In this document: one piece after another, positions 10,964 to 21,902 of the stretch
How the letters are laid out: each line of letters opens with the position of its first letter
How positions within the stretch are numbered: the stretch's first letter is position 1
Assembly (NCBI GenBank): GCA_013423385.1
Contig: BLZA01000040.1
Coordinates: 1 to 64,000, forward strand
From: Naganishia liquefaciens
Lineage: Eukaryota > Basidiomycota > Tremellomycetes > Filobasidiales > Filobasidiaceae
Length of the DNA stretch: 64,000 nt
Direction of reading: 5' to 3'
Program-made: the position numbers and the translations under genes
Notes under the pieces: generated by a model
What the model was told of the DNA's origin: nothing
The model's database searches: none
The model's input: only the letters and a program-made list of their open reading frames with translations

Positions 10964-12415
10964 CTAGTCCTTCTTCCGCTTTTTCTTGGAACCTCCGTCC
11001 TCGCCATGATCCGCATCGGTTGCTGATCGCTTCTTCTCCTTCTTCTCCTTCCGGCTGGAGGTCTCCTCCTTCTTGACATCCCCGCCGACGCTCTTGCGTG
11101 CCTTCTTGTCCTCTTTGCGACGTTTTGAGACACGCTCCGCTTCTTCGGCCTTTGTCGAGTCTACCTTGACTTCTGCATGTATCGGCTCTCGTGTCTTGGC
11201 CTCGTATTCTGCCTGGTCGACCTGCATCTGCGAGGCAGCATCCACACCGATGCTTGCTTTGTGCTTGGAGCGTTTCTTCGAGCTGGAAGCCGAAGCAGAT
11301 GTCGCAGGATTACTTGACGAAGCCTGAACAATGCTTGACTTGTTCGGGTTTGAGGGCGGATTCGTGATAGCATTCGGGGCAGCCAGACGCTCGCTCGCAG
11401 AGTCTTTTGGTGCAAGGGCTCCCGTCGCTCTCTCTCGCGCCAGCTGGGATCCTGGTGCAATGGGGACCGGCCGCGTTGCTGAGCCAAAGGTCCGTGATGT
11501 GGGCTGTGCATCTTCTTTCAATGACCCAGTCAAGGAGAGCATTTGGTTCGAGACTTGCAGTCTACGTGCCCGTCATTTTAAGTATTCCGCCTGAAAGCTG
11601 CAAGAGGGAAATGGAACTTACCCGGTAACCGTGAAAACAATTTCTTCCCCGCCCGCACCGAGCAGCTTGCCTGTCTTCTTATTCCTCCATCTTCCCGTCT
11701 CGATAACCTCTGCCTTGGCTGCCGCGACCGCCTCCTCATCATCCTCATCATCGTCTTCCTCATCCGAGCTCTCTTCCTCGTCACTATCCAGCTGCTGCCC
11801 ATCGACCTCTCGGATCTCCGATGCCGGAACTTCTTCGTCAAATTCGTAGTCTTCCAGAGGGATGTTTTCGATCGGAATCGACACGTTGAATGTCTTGTAC
11901 AGGATGAGAGATATATGCGATGCGGATGAGAGGGAGTGCGTTCCCGCTGCGACAAGGATCAGGGTGTGAACTGATGCATATAATCAAGTCCCGTAGGGGT
12001 ATCACATACCTAAACGGTGACCGATTTTAGGAGACCAGACCACGGCATTGAATGATACGTCGGTTATAGCAAAAGGACAATCGAAGAGGATGTTTGCGGT
12101 AGTGTCAGCGAATTTAATGTTTGAGTAAGCAAGCAACACGGCCTGCAGTGCAGGTGTATATCTTTCGTCTGGCAGCTTTAGAATCCGCTCGAGCACATCC
12201 GGAGGGCAGGCTCATGCTCACCGCATCACTAGGCTATCCAGCATCTCCATTGCTCCACGCTGTAGATCCGTTGCAAACACCGGCGGAATGCTCAATCGGA
12301 TATCGGTATTGACGTGCAAGAACGGGGAATCCAGTTGGCCTTCTGTCGTTGGCGGCGCGCCTTTCCCGCTCGAACTTTTCGGGTTCGTCTTCTTGGACGA
12401 TTTTGTTTGTGCCAT
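10964..12415 (-). CDS. RPA43: DNA-directed RNA polymerase I subunit RPA43
   Basis: The ATG at 12415 opens MAQTKSSKKTNPKSSSGKG. Later exons read RILKLPDERYTPALQAVLLA, YSNIKFADTTANILFDCPFA and VVWSPKIGHRLGM, the RPA43 N-terminal domain. The next exon, ending in MSIPIENIPLEDYEFD, begins the OB-fold part; a Glu/Asp run and TGRWRNKKTGKLLG follow, and then ANQMLSLTGSL. The tail is Lys-rich with repeated KKE/KKRKKD clusters, typical of nucleolar proteins. RPA43 forms the stalk of Pol I with RPA14 in yeasts and contacts the initiation factor Rrn3/TIF-IA. Four or five exons. The gene is head-to-head with the Pol II subunit gene RPB3 across 275 bp. Confidence 0.88.
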
Positions 12416-12690
12416 TGCTGTCGGGATGGGAAACGTATGCGATCTGCAATACTGGCGATGTTGACAGACCGTCTTACACGACCTTGCAAGACGCTGAAAC
12501 CAGTCGCTAAGGGAATAAAATCACGCGCACGTGACCGAACGCGGCTCGATCGCTCACGACCTCGACCTCCCTCACCTTGGACTGGACTGGCATGGGGTGA
12601 CAAGAGGGAGTGGTTCGTGGTATCGCGATCGCTCACGTCTCCGCCAGACGTCGCTTGGTCTCGGTTGCATCGGAAACACGAACGTTCAAA
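12416..12690. promoter_or_regulatory. Divergent promoter, RPA43 / RPB3
   Basis: The 275-bp space separates the start codons of a Pol I stalk subunit and a Pol II core subunit. It contains several CGATCG/GATCGC-type words (about 12547-12634) but no TATA box. Co-regulation is an inference from the arrangement. Confidence 0.5.
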
Positions 12691-14345
12691 ATGACCGCCT
12701 CCCGACGCCCCGCGATCACGCTCCGGAACCTGAACAAGCACTTGGCGGAGTTTGATCTTTCTGGAGTGGAGATGGCGTGAGTCGAGCTTCACACTGTCCT
12801 GGCAAATGTCCATTCTGACCGTGATGACGGACAATCAGGTACGCCAATAGTCTTCGGAGATCAATGATGGCAGATGTGGCGACTGTCGGTAAGCAGAGCG
12901 AGTACCTATCTGGCAACATCTCTTGATGTCAATCCCTCACACGCAGCTATCGATCAAGTATCATTCAATCAAAACAGCAGTCCGCTTCCGGACGAGTTCA
13001 TCGCCCATCGACTCGGTCTGATACCCCTGATAAGTAAAAGTGTCCGCAACAGTATGAGGGATACCAGGGTAAGTGAGCTGCGGTACTTTTGTGTGACGTT
13101 AGCTCATCAACGCCTCTTCGTGTGTCTCAACAGGACTGCACATGTGACGAGGGATGCGAGTATTGTATGGTTCTGCTCTCACTCAATGTCACCTGTACGG
13201 AGAACAACACGGGTCCACTGAACGTAACAACAGCCCATCTATCGAGAATGGACTCGCCGCGGGTAAGTTGCGGCTTTTCTTTTCCACCTTTTCTATGCCG
13301 TCCGGTTCGATCTGACAGTTTACCGCGATTCTTCAGGGCGATCCAGACGACATCGAAGGACAAGAACTACTGAAAAAGCGAGACCCTAACGTGGGCTTCC
13401 CGGCAGATCGCGGTATGTTTGGATCCAGCGAGAGCAAGATTTGACCGTCTGATCAGTATTCCGATACTTTCCTGCTTCTAGGCGAGGAGAACAGAATCCT
13501 TATCGTCAAGCTGTCGAAAGGGCAACAGCTGGATATCGTATGCAAAGCCTATCGGGTGAGTGCTCATGCATGACATTCTGTAATGATATTGATAAGCGCC
13601 ATTTCAGGGTATCTCAAAACACCACGCAAAATGGTCACCCTTAGCTGCTGTAGCGTACGAATACGATCCGCATAATAAGCTTCGCCACTCGTCATACTGG
13701 TATGAAGTAGACGGTAAGTCTGTCGTGCCGCTTCTTCCGTTCTCACAAGCATTGAACAACCTTGCCTTTCTAGAGAAAGCCGAATGGCCGCCAATGAAGA
13801 GTGCTAGTAGAGAGGAAGAAGCGGTGCCGGGTTCGGAGCTAGAAAAGATTACGGCAAAACCGCATACGTATTACTTGGAGGCAGAAGGAACGGGCGCAAT
13901 TCCCGTTAACGATGTCGTAGTACACGTGAGTGACCTTTATCAGAGCACACTTTCGACAACTCACGCTCATCCGATCCATCAGGGCTTTGAAGCACTGGAA
14001 GACAAGCTTGGCCCGATGATTCTCCAGCTATCTCGGGAAGTCAAGAGGGAGGAAGGTGTTGTCGAGGAGGATGAGCAGATCGGTGGCGGTGATCCTGCCG
14101 CGGACAACGCCTTTGCGGCACCCGCACCAGCTGACAACCCGTACGCTGTCAACACAGCATGGAACTATGGCGGTAGTGGTACGCAAAATAACGGGGCGTC
14201 CGCTACTTCGCCAGCAGGCGGAAATGGATGGGGCGGTTCCGCTGCAACTAGTGGGACTGCTTGGGGAAATTCAGGGGCAGGAGTGGGTGGTGGTGGTGCC
14301 GCATCGCCTTGGGCGAACGGCGCTCCAGCCAACGGAGGCTGGTAA
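12691..14345 (+). CDS. RPB3: DNA-directed RNA polymerase II subunit RPB3
   Basis: Nine or so exons from the ATG at 12691 (MTASRRPAITLRNLNKHLAE). Recognisable blocks: FDLSGVEMA, then the next exons restoring YANSLRR and MMADVATVAIDQVSFNQNSS, PLPDEFIAHRLGLIPLIS, and the zinc-binding cluster CTCDEGCEYC (four Cys in the RPB3 pattern). Further exons give VGFPADRGEENRILIVKLSK, ISKHHAKWSPLAAVAYEYDP, and FEALEDKLGPMILQLSREVK, the C-terminal dimerisation helix. A Gly/Asn/Ala-rich tail of about 90 residues follows, ending at 14345 (ANGGW). RPB3 dimerises with RPB11 and nucleates Pol II assembly. The low-complexity tail is longer than in most homologues. Confidence 0.93.
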
Positions 14346-14848
14346 AACTGCCGTCGGATCATTGGCTATGCCTGAGTCATGTTGTATTATCGCGGGTAAA
14401 GAGTCGTCTTCCGAATTGCATTATAAGCCTGCAATTCTGCGCAATCAGGATCTTTGCCACTGTGTTGATTTGCGGAGAGATTGCTCGCGGATCAGCGTCT
14501 CGGAACAATGACACGCAGTGTATCGAGAGAGCTCAAATACCTCGACCTTTCGACCTTTCGATAGCTACCTCGACGCTAAAACACCACAAGCTGCTACATC
14601 GACGTCGACGCTGATTCCCGGCGGCCGAGCGGAAATGCGCCGATATCGACGATATGACGCGGACGCGGGCTGAACAGTCGAATCGATGGTCTATCACTGC
14701 TCCCTGTTGAGTGCACGCTCGCTTTCTTGCACAATCTGGTTACAACGGCAGGAGACCGCCATCTCAGTCTTGGATCTCCATAGCCGCTCATCGAGACCCG
14801 AGCCATACCGAAAAAAGTCCGCCTCCTCGCAAGTCAACTTTCTGCAAC
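14346..14848. other. Intergenic, RPB3 3' side and VMA8 promoter
   Basis: 503 bp between two genes on the same strand. Short frames only; no TATA box or other recognised element. Confidence 0.45.
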
Positions 14849-16005
14849 ATGTCAGGTCAAGGTGCCCGGGAAGCCGTCTTGTAAGTCAGGACAGCAAACA
14901 GCCCTGCCAGAGGTCCGGTAACTAATCTTCGACTGGGCTACAGCCCGACACGGATGAATCTGACGTTGACAAAGCAGCGTTTGAAAGGAGCCCAAACAGG
15001 TCACTCCTTGTTGGCCAAGAAACGCGATGCCTTGATGATGAAGTTTAGAGCAATTTTGCGGAAGGTCGACGAGGTAAGGAATTGTGCCTTTGCCTGCCTC
15101 TACCTCGGATGGTGATACTTACTTCATGTGCTTTTCCGTTCAGGCAAAACGGCTCATGGGGCGGGTGCTCCAGCTTGCATCGTTTTCGCTGGCAGAGGTC
15201 ACGTATGCTACAGGAGGGGAGATCGGCTTTCAAGTGCAAGAATCTGTCCGACAAGCCAGCTATACCGTGCGAGCCAAGTCAGAGAACGTCAGTGGTGTCA
15301 TGCTGCCGGCTTTTGAGGGCGTGAGAAGTAAAGAAGGCAACGGTATGTTTTGCGAAAGGATCCGCCGATTAGTTGACTGATTTGGGATGGACATAAGACT
15401 TTAACTTGACGGGTCTCAGTCGAGGTGGACAACAGGTGCAGAGATGCAGAGAGACATATGTCAAGGCTGTTGGCACGCTGGTAGAGCTTGCTTCACTACA
15501 GGTATGTCCCCATTCGAGGTCGGCGATGAAGGTTCCGTATTAAATGCTCAAGCATGATTCTCTCCTGTGCAGACAGCATTCATGATCTTGGATGAAGTTA
15601 TCAAAGCCACAAATCGTCGAGTGAATGCCATCGAGCATGTCATCATTCCTCGTCTGGATAATACGGTTGCGTATATCAACTCGGAGCTGGATGAAATGGA
15701 CAGGTCAGTACCGCAAGAGACGCTTGACGGTATATGGTATTGAAGCAATCTTTTCCCGATTGGCGAGCAGAGAGGAATTCTTCCGTCTCAAGAAGATCCA
15801 AGGAAAGAAGAAGAGAGATACCGAAGAAGCGGATGCGTTGGCCGACGCAGCTGCAGGGGGAGCAGCTTCGAGCGACGCAGATGGAAAGGCATCTGGTGCA
15901 GAGAGCGGTGAACAACGGGAGAATCCGGATGACGGTATCGGAGGAGGAGCTGCCGGAGGAGGGGACATGCTGGATCAAGACAAAGATGAGGACGTTATTT
16001 TCTAA
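14849..16005 (+). CDS. VMA8: V-type proton ATPase subunit D
   Basis: Six exons or so. The ATG at 14849 gives [11 protein letters not shown], and the first intron restores [17 protein letters not shown] and [17 protein letters not shown], the subunit D signature. Later blocks are [53 protein letters not shown], and [35 protein letters not shown], then [20 protein letters not shown]. Subunit D is the long coiled-coil central stalk that couples ATP hydrolysis in V1 to rotation of the V0 ring at vacuole and Golgi membranes. The final 75 residues are Ala/Gly/Glu/Asp-rich and end DKDEDVIF at 16005, a common fungal extension. Confidence 0.94.
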
Positions 16006-16714
16006 TTTGACCAGTGTCAGTCGGAAATACCGGTTGTAGAATTAGCTGTTATGACTCTTCGTCCTAGCTTGGTGTCGGACCGAGAAATCATTACAAAGAT
16101 TTGATCCTCCAAACTTTCCCTTCTCCGCAAGTCCCAATTGTGTAGGACGGTATGTGCTCCTGCTCACTTTGAACTTCGTAGCGGCAGCTGCGGCCGCGCG
16201 CTTCGTCAAGCCTTGCTGTCAAGATGGAATGATTGTCGAAGGATAAGAATACGGCAAGGCATGAGGCAAGGCAAAGCGTACACAGCGTTCACGGTGTGGC
16301 TAAGCGTATTGGGGCTGATGATTCTGTGCAAATGTACAGTTTCCTGTATAATAGTGATACAAAATAGCTTACTAGTACAGCAAGAATTGATCGACCGGGT
16401 TTGGCCGATTGATGAAATCCACACTTCCAGACGCAACGCTCATCACGGTTAGAGTGCACCTTCCGATAGAGATTTGGCTACCAGGCCGTGCCATTCGAGT
16501 CGAAGCTTTCGCACTGGAGCTCCGGCATATGATGCCGATGAAAGGCGCACCACAGTATTTCGAGCACTCCGCAGAGTACTGCCCACAGCTCCCCGCCTTT
16601 TGCTGAAAGCCTCAGCACCTCATTCCATTTCACACAACTAGGCCGGCATCTTGGCTCATAGTAGGCGGACCATATACTCATTGCAAGCCGGAAAACTGAA
16701 TCTCATGTGAACAG
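16006..16714. other. Intergenic, VMA8 / ERF4
   Basis: About 700 bp with only short frames. A short repeated word (GCAAGGC, about 16253-16272) and a NotI-like GC-rich patch near 16190 are visible; neither has an evident function. It should contain the ERF4 promoter. Confidence 0.45.
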
Positions 16715-17635
16715 ATGCTGCCCCCATTGGCGGGAAACTCGTCAGATATCGAGGCGAGTCGGAATGCAGAAGAGGACTTGCAGCAAGGAGTCACGGCCGG
16801 CACAAAGTCGGAAGGTGGGTTTGTCCATGTCGCCCGCGCCGGTCATGTTACGAACGATGGGCAGCGACTGGAGGAAAAAGCTCAGACTGGGGCAAACGGG
16901 ACTGAGGGCACAACTCGCGGCTTTGTGTACGTTCTGAATATCTAGGATAAAGCAGAGACACTGAGAAGGCTTCTTTGACAGCCCGCCACATTCTTCATAC
17001 ACTCTTTCAGCGGTTCCCCACTCCACTCAGAATTATGGAACCGAGCCATCCGGAGTCATCGGTCAACATCATCCGAAAGAAATCATCCGAATCGAAAGAG
17101 ACTGGAGTGATGGTGAAATTTGTCAATTTCACGCCAATTTTCCTATGGAGCTCGAAGGAAGGGTGCGCGCCGTCGGAGTACTCCAACGACAGTTAAGGCT
17201 GATACAGCCGTAATAGATCAGTGCAGTCGACTTTACGACATTGATTGCAGAAGTAAATCAACATCTCCTGCGTGCATATTCGCAGAAAGCCGCAATGGCG
17301 GAGAATATCCTTGCGATTTTGAGTTGGCATACCAGCTTGTTCTGGTGGACCAGCAGATTCGAAAAGGTATAGACCTGACATTCAGAGATGCTGTCGTAGG
17401 CCTGATCTGGGGTCTCTTTAGGAACTCCGCAAGGTGGAGGACATTCTTGAAAGGGCAAATAAAGAATTGTGGAATCAACGTGGCTTGAATCTGCTTAGTC
17501 CACGGAATGTGGCCTTGCAATACGTATGTTCCCTCCACTGATATAGATCCGGTCAGAAAGGCTCACAATGCCACCGTTTAGTTGGAAATAGAGTACGACC
17601 GATTCTTCTCCACAAACGAGGAAACTGATCATTGA
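16715..17635 (+). CDS. ERF4: ERF4/Golga7-type palmitoyltransferase cofactor
   Basis: Reconstructed from exons 16715-16926, 16982-17191, 17251-17366, 17422-17523 and 17582-17635. The N-terminus (MLPPLAGNSSDIEASRNAEE) is polar and disordered. The ERF4 domain follows: HPKEIIRIERDWSDGEICQF and HANFPMELEGRV match the Golga7/Erf4 motif R-D-Y-S-E-G-x-x-C-Q-F ... P-x-E-L. Then come VNQHLLRAYSQKAAMAENIL, the hydrophobic AILSWHTSLFWWTSRFEKEL, and RGLNLLSPRNVALQYLEIEY. Erf4 partners the DHHC enzyme Erf2 at the ER or Golgi to palmitoylate Ras. One point is unresolved: the reading frame before the third exon is out by one base (near 17160-17192), so a single-base discrepancy or an unseen splice is present. 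Convergent with TMA46. Confidence 0.8.
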
Positions 17636-17758
17636 TTTCCGCAGATATTATTGATTCCTTGCTAAGCGACTCCGGAATGTCATGACCTTGCAGGAAATAT
17701 ACATGCAGATACAACCCACTGCCCCATGCTATGAACATTCGAAGCACGCACCGCCATC

Positions 17759-19449
17759 TCAAGCCGTGACACTAGTCTCTTCCAGTCTCTCGGCGACTCC
17801 GTGTACGTCTGTATTGTCGTCATCCTTGTCCTCTTGACTGGCAGCCTCCTCGTCGTCATCATCATCATCGCCATTGCCGCGAAGATCATTTTCAGCCACA
17901 GCCTCATCCTCCTGGCGCGTTGTTTGACGATTTGCCATGTATTGCTGCAGATCCCAGTCATCGTCGTCATCCTCCTGTAAAGATTATAAAGAACTCAATC
18001 AATTTATGCCAGGGGAATATGCGAGAAACCACCTACGTCTTCCTGTCCCAGAAAGTCTGTTCCGTAGGCGAACATATCCTTTCCACTCATGCCTGTCAAC
18101 TTTCCTGCTGCTCGCTGAGCCTGCTTGGCCTTCTCCTTGGCTTCCTCCTCGGCCTTCTTCTTATCCATTCGAGTCTTTTTCCATGTAGCGAAGGTCTCTG
18201 GTGTAACCGGAGTGAGCGGTGCTTTCAGTTTATGACGCTGGAGTGCGAGGTCAAGGCAGTCAGTTCCCCATTTCTGACATTGTCGAACTTCTGCGACTCA
18301 CCTCAGTCTCCAGGAAATCTTCCAGCGAGATGACCTCCTTCTTTGCAGCTTCCTCGGCGGCCTTCTTCTCAGACTTGAGAACGAAACCAGGTGGCAGCGC
18401 GTGACGATATTTGCAATCCCGACCTATTGAAGATTAGGCATGAGTCTGGGCTACCAAAGATGGCGGTGGACTTGGACTTACCGTTCGGCTATCGAAAACA
18501 GAAAATATCAGATGCGCTGTCAGCTAATCCCTACATGTAGCGTCGTAGGCGACATACGCATTCCCAGCTGTGACAGCACGCGCATTAGAATCTGATCGAC
18601 AGCGAAAGAATAGGTCTACTCACAACCAACCGTACTTCTGATCTTCGATCGCTTGAATGAAGTACTTGCAGACAATCTGAGAGTTGTCGGTCCGCTTAGA
18701 CTAGGCACATGGGATGCCACAAGCCTGCAGTCCTAACTCACATCTGTTGTCGTACGGGGATTGCCGCCCTTACTGGTCACGACACTGCGCAGCTTTTCCT
18801 CGTCCCACTTATCCATCGTATCTATCAGAAAGGACTTGCCGTCAGATCGACTCTTGACGCTAATGTCGACAGCACAAAACTCACCCTGACGCTTCTCATC
18901 CTCCTTGCTCTCACGCTGATCTTGGTAGATATTCGCCTTCTCGGCCTTTCGCTCGACGTTCTTGTCGTGGGAGAATTTACACTTGCTCCCTGTCGAGCAT
19001 GGTCATTGAGTGTAAAGCCAAGCGCGCGAGTAACGAAGGCGCCGGTATGAACTCACCCTTTTCACAGACACCAGCCTTGAAGAAGGCGCACATGATAGTC
19101 TTCGGATCCACACCGAATGGCACTTTCGGTTGCGTGATTGCTGTCTGGAATAAAGCGGCTTCCTCCTTTTTCCTCTTCAGCTCAGCTTCCTTCTGCTTCG
19201 CCTTCAATTCCTTCTCCTTCTCCTTTGCCAGAGCATCTGGGTTTTTCCCCGTCTGCGCTCGAGACAATTGCTGCTGTTGTGCTACTTGCTTGGCCTTCTT
19301 TCCTCCCTTGTTCGCCATACCGAAGGTCTGTTATCGAGCAAGTGATCACATGAGGCCTTGCAGCTTACTGCGGTTTCGGACCAAGCACATACCTTATCGA
19401 CAACGACCTTGTTCTTCGGGGCATTCTGCTGCTGTTTCTTCGGCGGCAT
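17759..19449 (-). CDS. TMA46: TMA46/ZC3H15 (DFRP1-type) CCCH zinc-finger protein
   Basis: The ATG at 19449 ([19 protein letters not shown]) is spliced to [20 protein letters not shown], the DFRP1 N-terminus. A Lys/Glu helix ([20 protein letters not shown]) leads to [20 protein letters not shown] with SH, the first CCCH finger, then [20 protein letters not shown]. Several small exons give the second finger ([15 protein letters not shown] ... [12 protein letters not shown]) and [44 protein letters not shown]. The tail is Asp/Glu-rich and ends LEETSVTA at 17759. The yeast and human homologues bind and stabilise the GTPase Rbg1/DRG1 on translating ribosomes. About nine exons; conservation across them makes the call firm. 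Confidence 0.93.
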
Positions 19450-20024
19450 TTTCAGGTGACGGTCTTCGGGGCGGGATGCGCGGCGTGAATGCAATCAAAA
19501 AGTCCTTCGTAAATTCTTCCTGACGAAGTCTTCACTATTGAAATGGATAAGACGAGCTATCAGTGAACAGCACCTACTCAGTGAAGCAGTAAGTCACTTC
19601 AACTTCTTGTCAAACGACCACGAATACCGGCCGCCGGCAAAATCCCACAAAGCGCGCTCAGTTCCAGATAGAAGCGCGAGTCGCAGTGGTGGCGAACTCA
19701 CAAAGACTCATGACTTGATAGTTGCAGACTTCTGCCGACATGCTCATTTTTTTGTCAAGACAGGCGCAGCAGGTCATCAAGATGCGCATTTGCTTGGTTG
19801 CATCAACCTCGTGGGGATCCGGCGAGCTTGCGGTCGAGCGATATCGAAATTGGGCAATTCACGTTTTCTCTGCATTCTTGAGCACAAACTACATCACTTT
19901 CCCCGACCGCTACATTCTGGTCCCAAATCTCTGAGTACTCTCCTTCCCTCTCCTCACCGGAATGTTAGATGAAAGCTTTGGGAGTGCGATCCGGCTCGAT
20001 CTCGACAAAGTCCGCTGGATTCCT
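19450..20024. other. Intergenic, TMA46 promoter / HOP2 3' side
   Basis: 575 bp. A plus-strand open frame at about 19722-19934 reads SADMLIFLSRQAQQVIK and ERYRNWAIHVFSAFLSTNY with gene-like codon use and a stop at 19934. I could not find an in-phase upstream exon with an ATG, so I do not call a gene. Confidence 0.35.
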
Positions 20025-21570
20025 TCATTCCCGCTTGCGCTTGGTGGCGACTCGAGGTGTGCTGATAGCACTGTCAGTCTGTCCGTTGAAAGCGTTTGGC
20101 TTGGAACCTTGAATCGTTGCAGATTTGACACCGCCGAATCGTACGGCAGATTGCGGTTTGCACAGGTCACTTGCCTCCAGTGCCTTAAGTTCATCCGGAT
20201 CTTGATCCACCCCGATTTCTTCCTCGAAGCTCAAGCGACTAGCACCGGCGAGATCTGGCTGTACCACATCCAGAAGACTAAGAGCGTATGGAGACAAAGG
20301 TCAAAAGAGCGGGAACCATGTCAGAAATGATTGATACTGCACTCGCCACACGTACGCTTGATACACCTTTCGGCGCGAGATCCATTCTTTCCTCCATTTG
20401 CTCCATTCGGCATTGAGCGCATCCAGCTGTTCCTTCCCGATTGGCCATTCGCCATTCTCACCAGGTGTTTTCCCATCTGATGCATTTCTGAGGGGGATGA
20501 GATGCTTCAGAGCAATGGCATTCTGTACCAAGATGCGGGAAAACTTCAGACCGCATACATTGAATAAGCAGGCACAGTGGGAATCTTACCTGAGCTTCCA
20601 CTTGTTCAATCTCGCCCTCGATCTCTTCGGTTTTCGGTTCTGCGATTCTGATACTGATTTCTGTCGAGTCCCATACGGTCGCCACATTCAGCGATCGTCC
20701 CTTTCTGGCGCATTCTAAGTATGCTTGCCATTCGTTAGAGCCTTGAGACTCTTTCTCGACCCTTCCAAATCTTCTTTCACGAATTTCAGCTCGGCTTCCA
20801 AAGCAGCGATAGCCCCGGCAGGCATCGTCTCCAAATATTCCTGAGATCGAGGTCAAGATTATCGATGGTTGTGGGAATCGACATTCGCCACCGATGCCTG
20901 TCGCGCCCTACCTGATTGTACACAAAGATTGATTGTTTGCCGTACATCTTCATCGTGAGACTACCTTTGTCTGCTCGTATAGGCTATCATCAATCCGAGC
21001 TGAACTGGCTGAAGGCGCTTTGCCTCGGGCTTACCGGCGAGACTTTGTAGAACCTTTTGCGCATTCGCCTTCGTGACTTTATTTTTCAGGTTTGCCGAAA
21101 CGTCAGCTTGATCGTTGCAAAGAATGTTGATCAGGTATCGCTGCCTCCTTTTCGAGAAGCGGAGCTTACTTGATGCATAAGGGCGATTGACCTATTCCTT
21201 GGGGAACACACATTAGCGACATGTCTCATTTCAGGCGTGGCGGACCTAGGAAAACTTGCCGATTTCATGTATTGCAGGACAATCTAAGATCACATCATGC
21301 GTGGCCAAATTGCACTCCTGTCAAAGATTCCCTGCAAAGCAGACGTGACTTTCAACTTACGTCTTCCGCTGCAGATCCCAAGAGCCCCATCCCGAGTTGG
21401 TTTCAGTCATGCGGCGAGATCATACACGCGATGTTTGGAAGCGTATGAGGTTGATACATTCGTGTCAAGGAGTCCTAGTAAGTCTTGTGTACCCCACATG
21501 AGAAACAGAGAAACCGTCACCCACCTTCGTCTCCTTTCACGGCCTTCTCCTTGACAGCTTTTGGCGGCAT
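20025..21570 (-). CDS. HOP2: Homologous-pairing protein 2 (meiotic HOP2/PSMC3IP)
   Basis: Start ATG at 21570 (MPPKAVKEKAVKGDE), then a chain of small exons. Winged-helix pieces are ANLKNKVTKANAQKVLQSLA and MKMYGKQSIFVYNQE, matching the HOP2 'YGKQKIYF' block. The coiled coil follows (MPAGAIAALEAELKFVKEDL), then NEWQAYLE and EIEGEIEQVEAQ. The C-terminal part reads LDALNAEWSKWRKEWISRRK and SLLDVVQPDLAGASRLSFEE-EIGVDQD, equivalent to the 'W-R-K-R...FFEEVGIETDED' end of HOP2. The protein ends TPRVATKRKRE at 20025. HOP2 works with MND1 to stimulate Dmc1/Rad51 strand invasion in meiosis. Its apparent intactness suggests an active or recent sexual cycle. Exon borders are approximate at the 5' end. 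Confidence 0.85.
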
Positions 21571-21902
21571 CGCGATAAGAACAGGCGTTTTGGAACCTTG
21601 CAGAAGAGTACCGATCGAGACCTTGTGGTTTGATGAAGGGGAGGGGCTAGCGAGATGAGCAACTGTTCTCACCAAGGTATACTCAACTCGATGCGACAGG
21701 TACAACCTCGTCAGTCGGTCATCAAGTGAACATAGCTGGAAATGCGCTTCCCACAATGGGCGATAGGGGCGATCACTTTCCCGCTAGTAGATCAGTTTCA
21801 ACCAAAACCATGAGTATATATGTATGACAACCTATGCGAGCATATCTATCTAACCCTTAACAAGATACAAAGCACAACGCATGTCCAAACTTGGCCTTTA
21901 CT

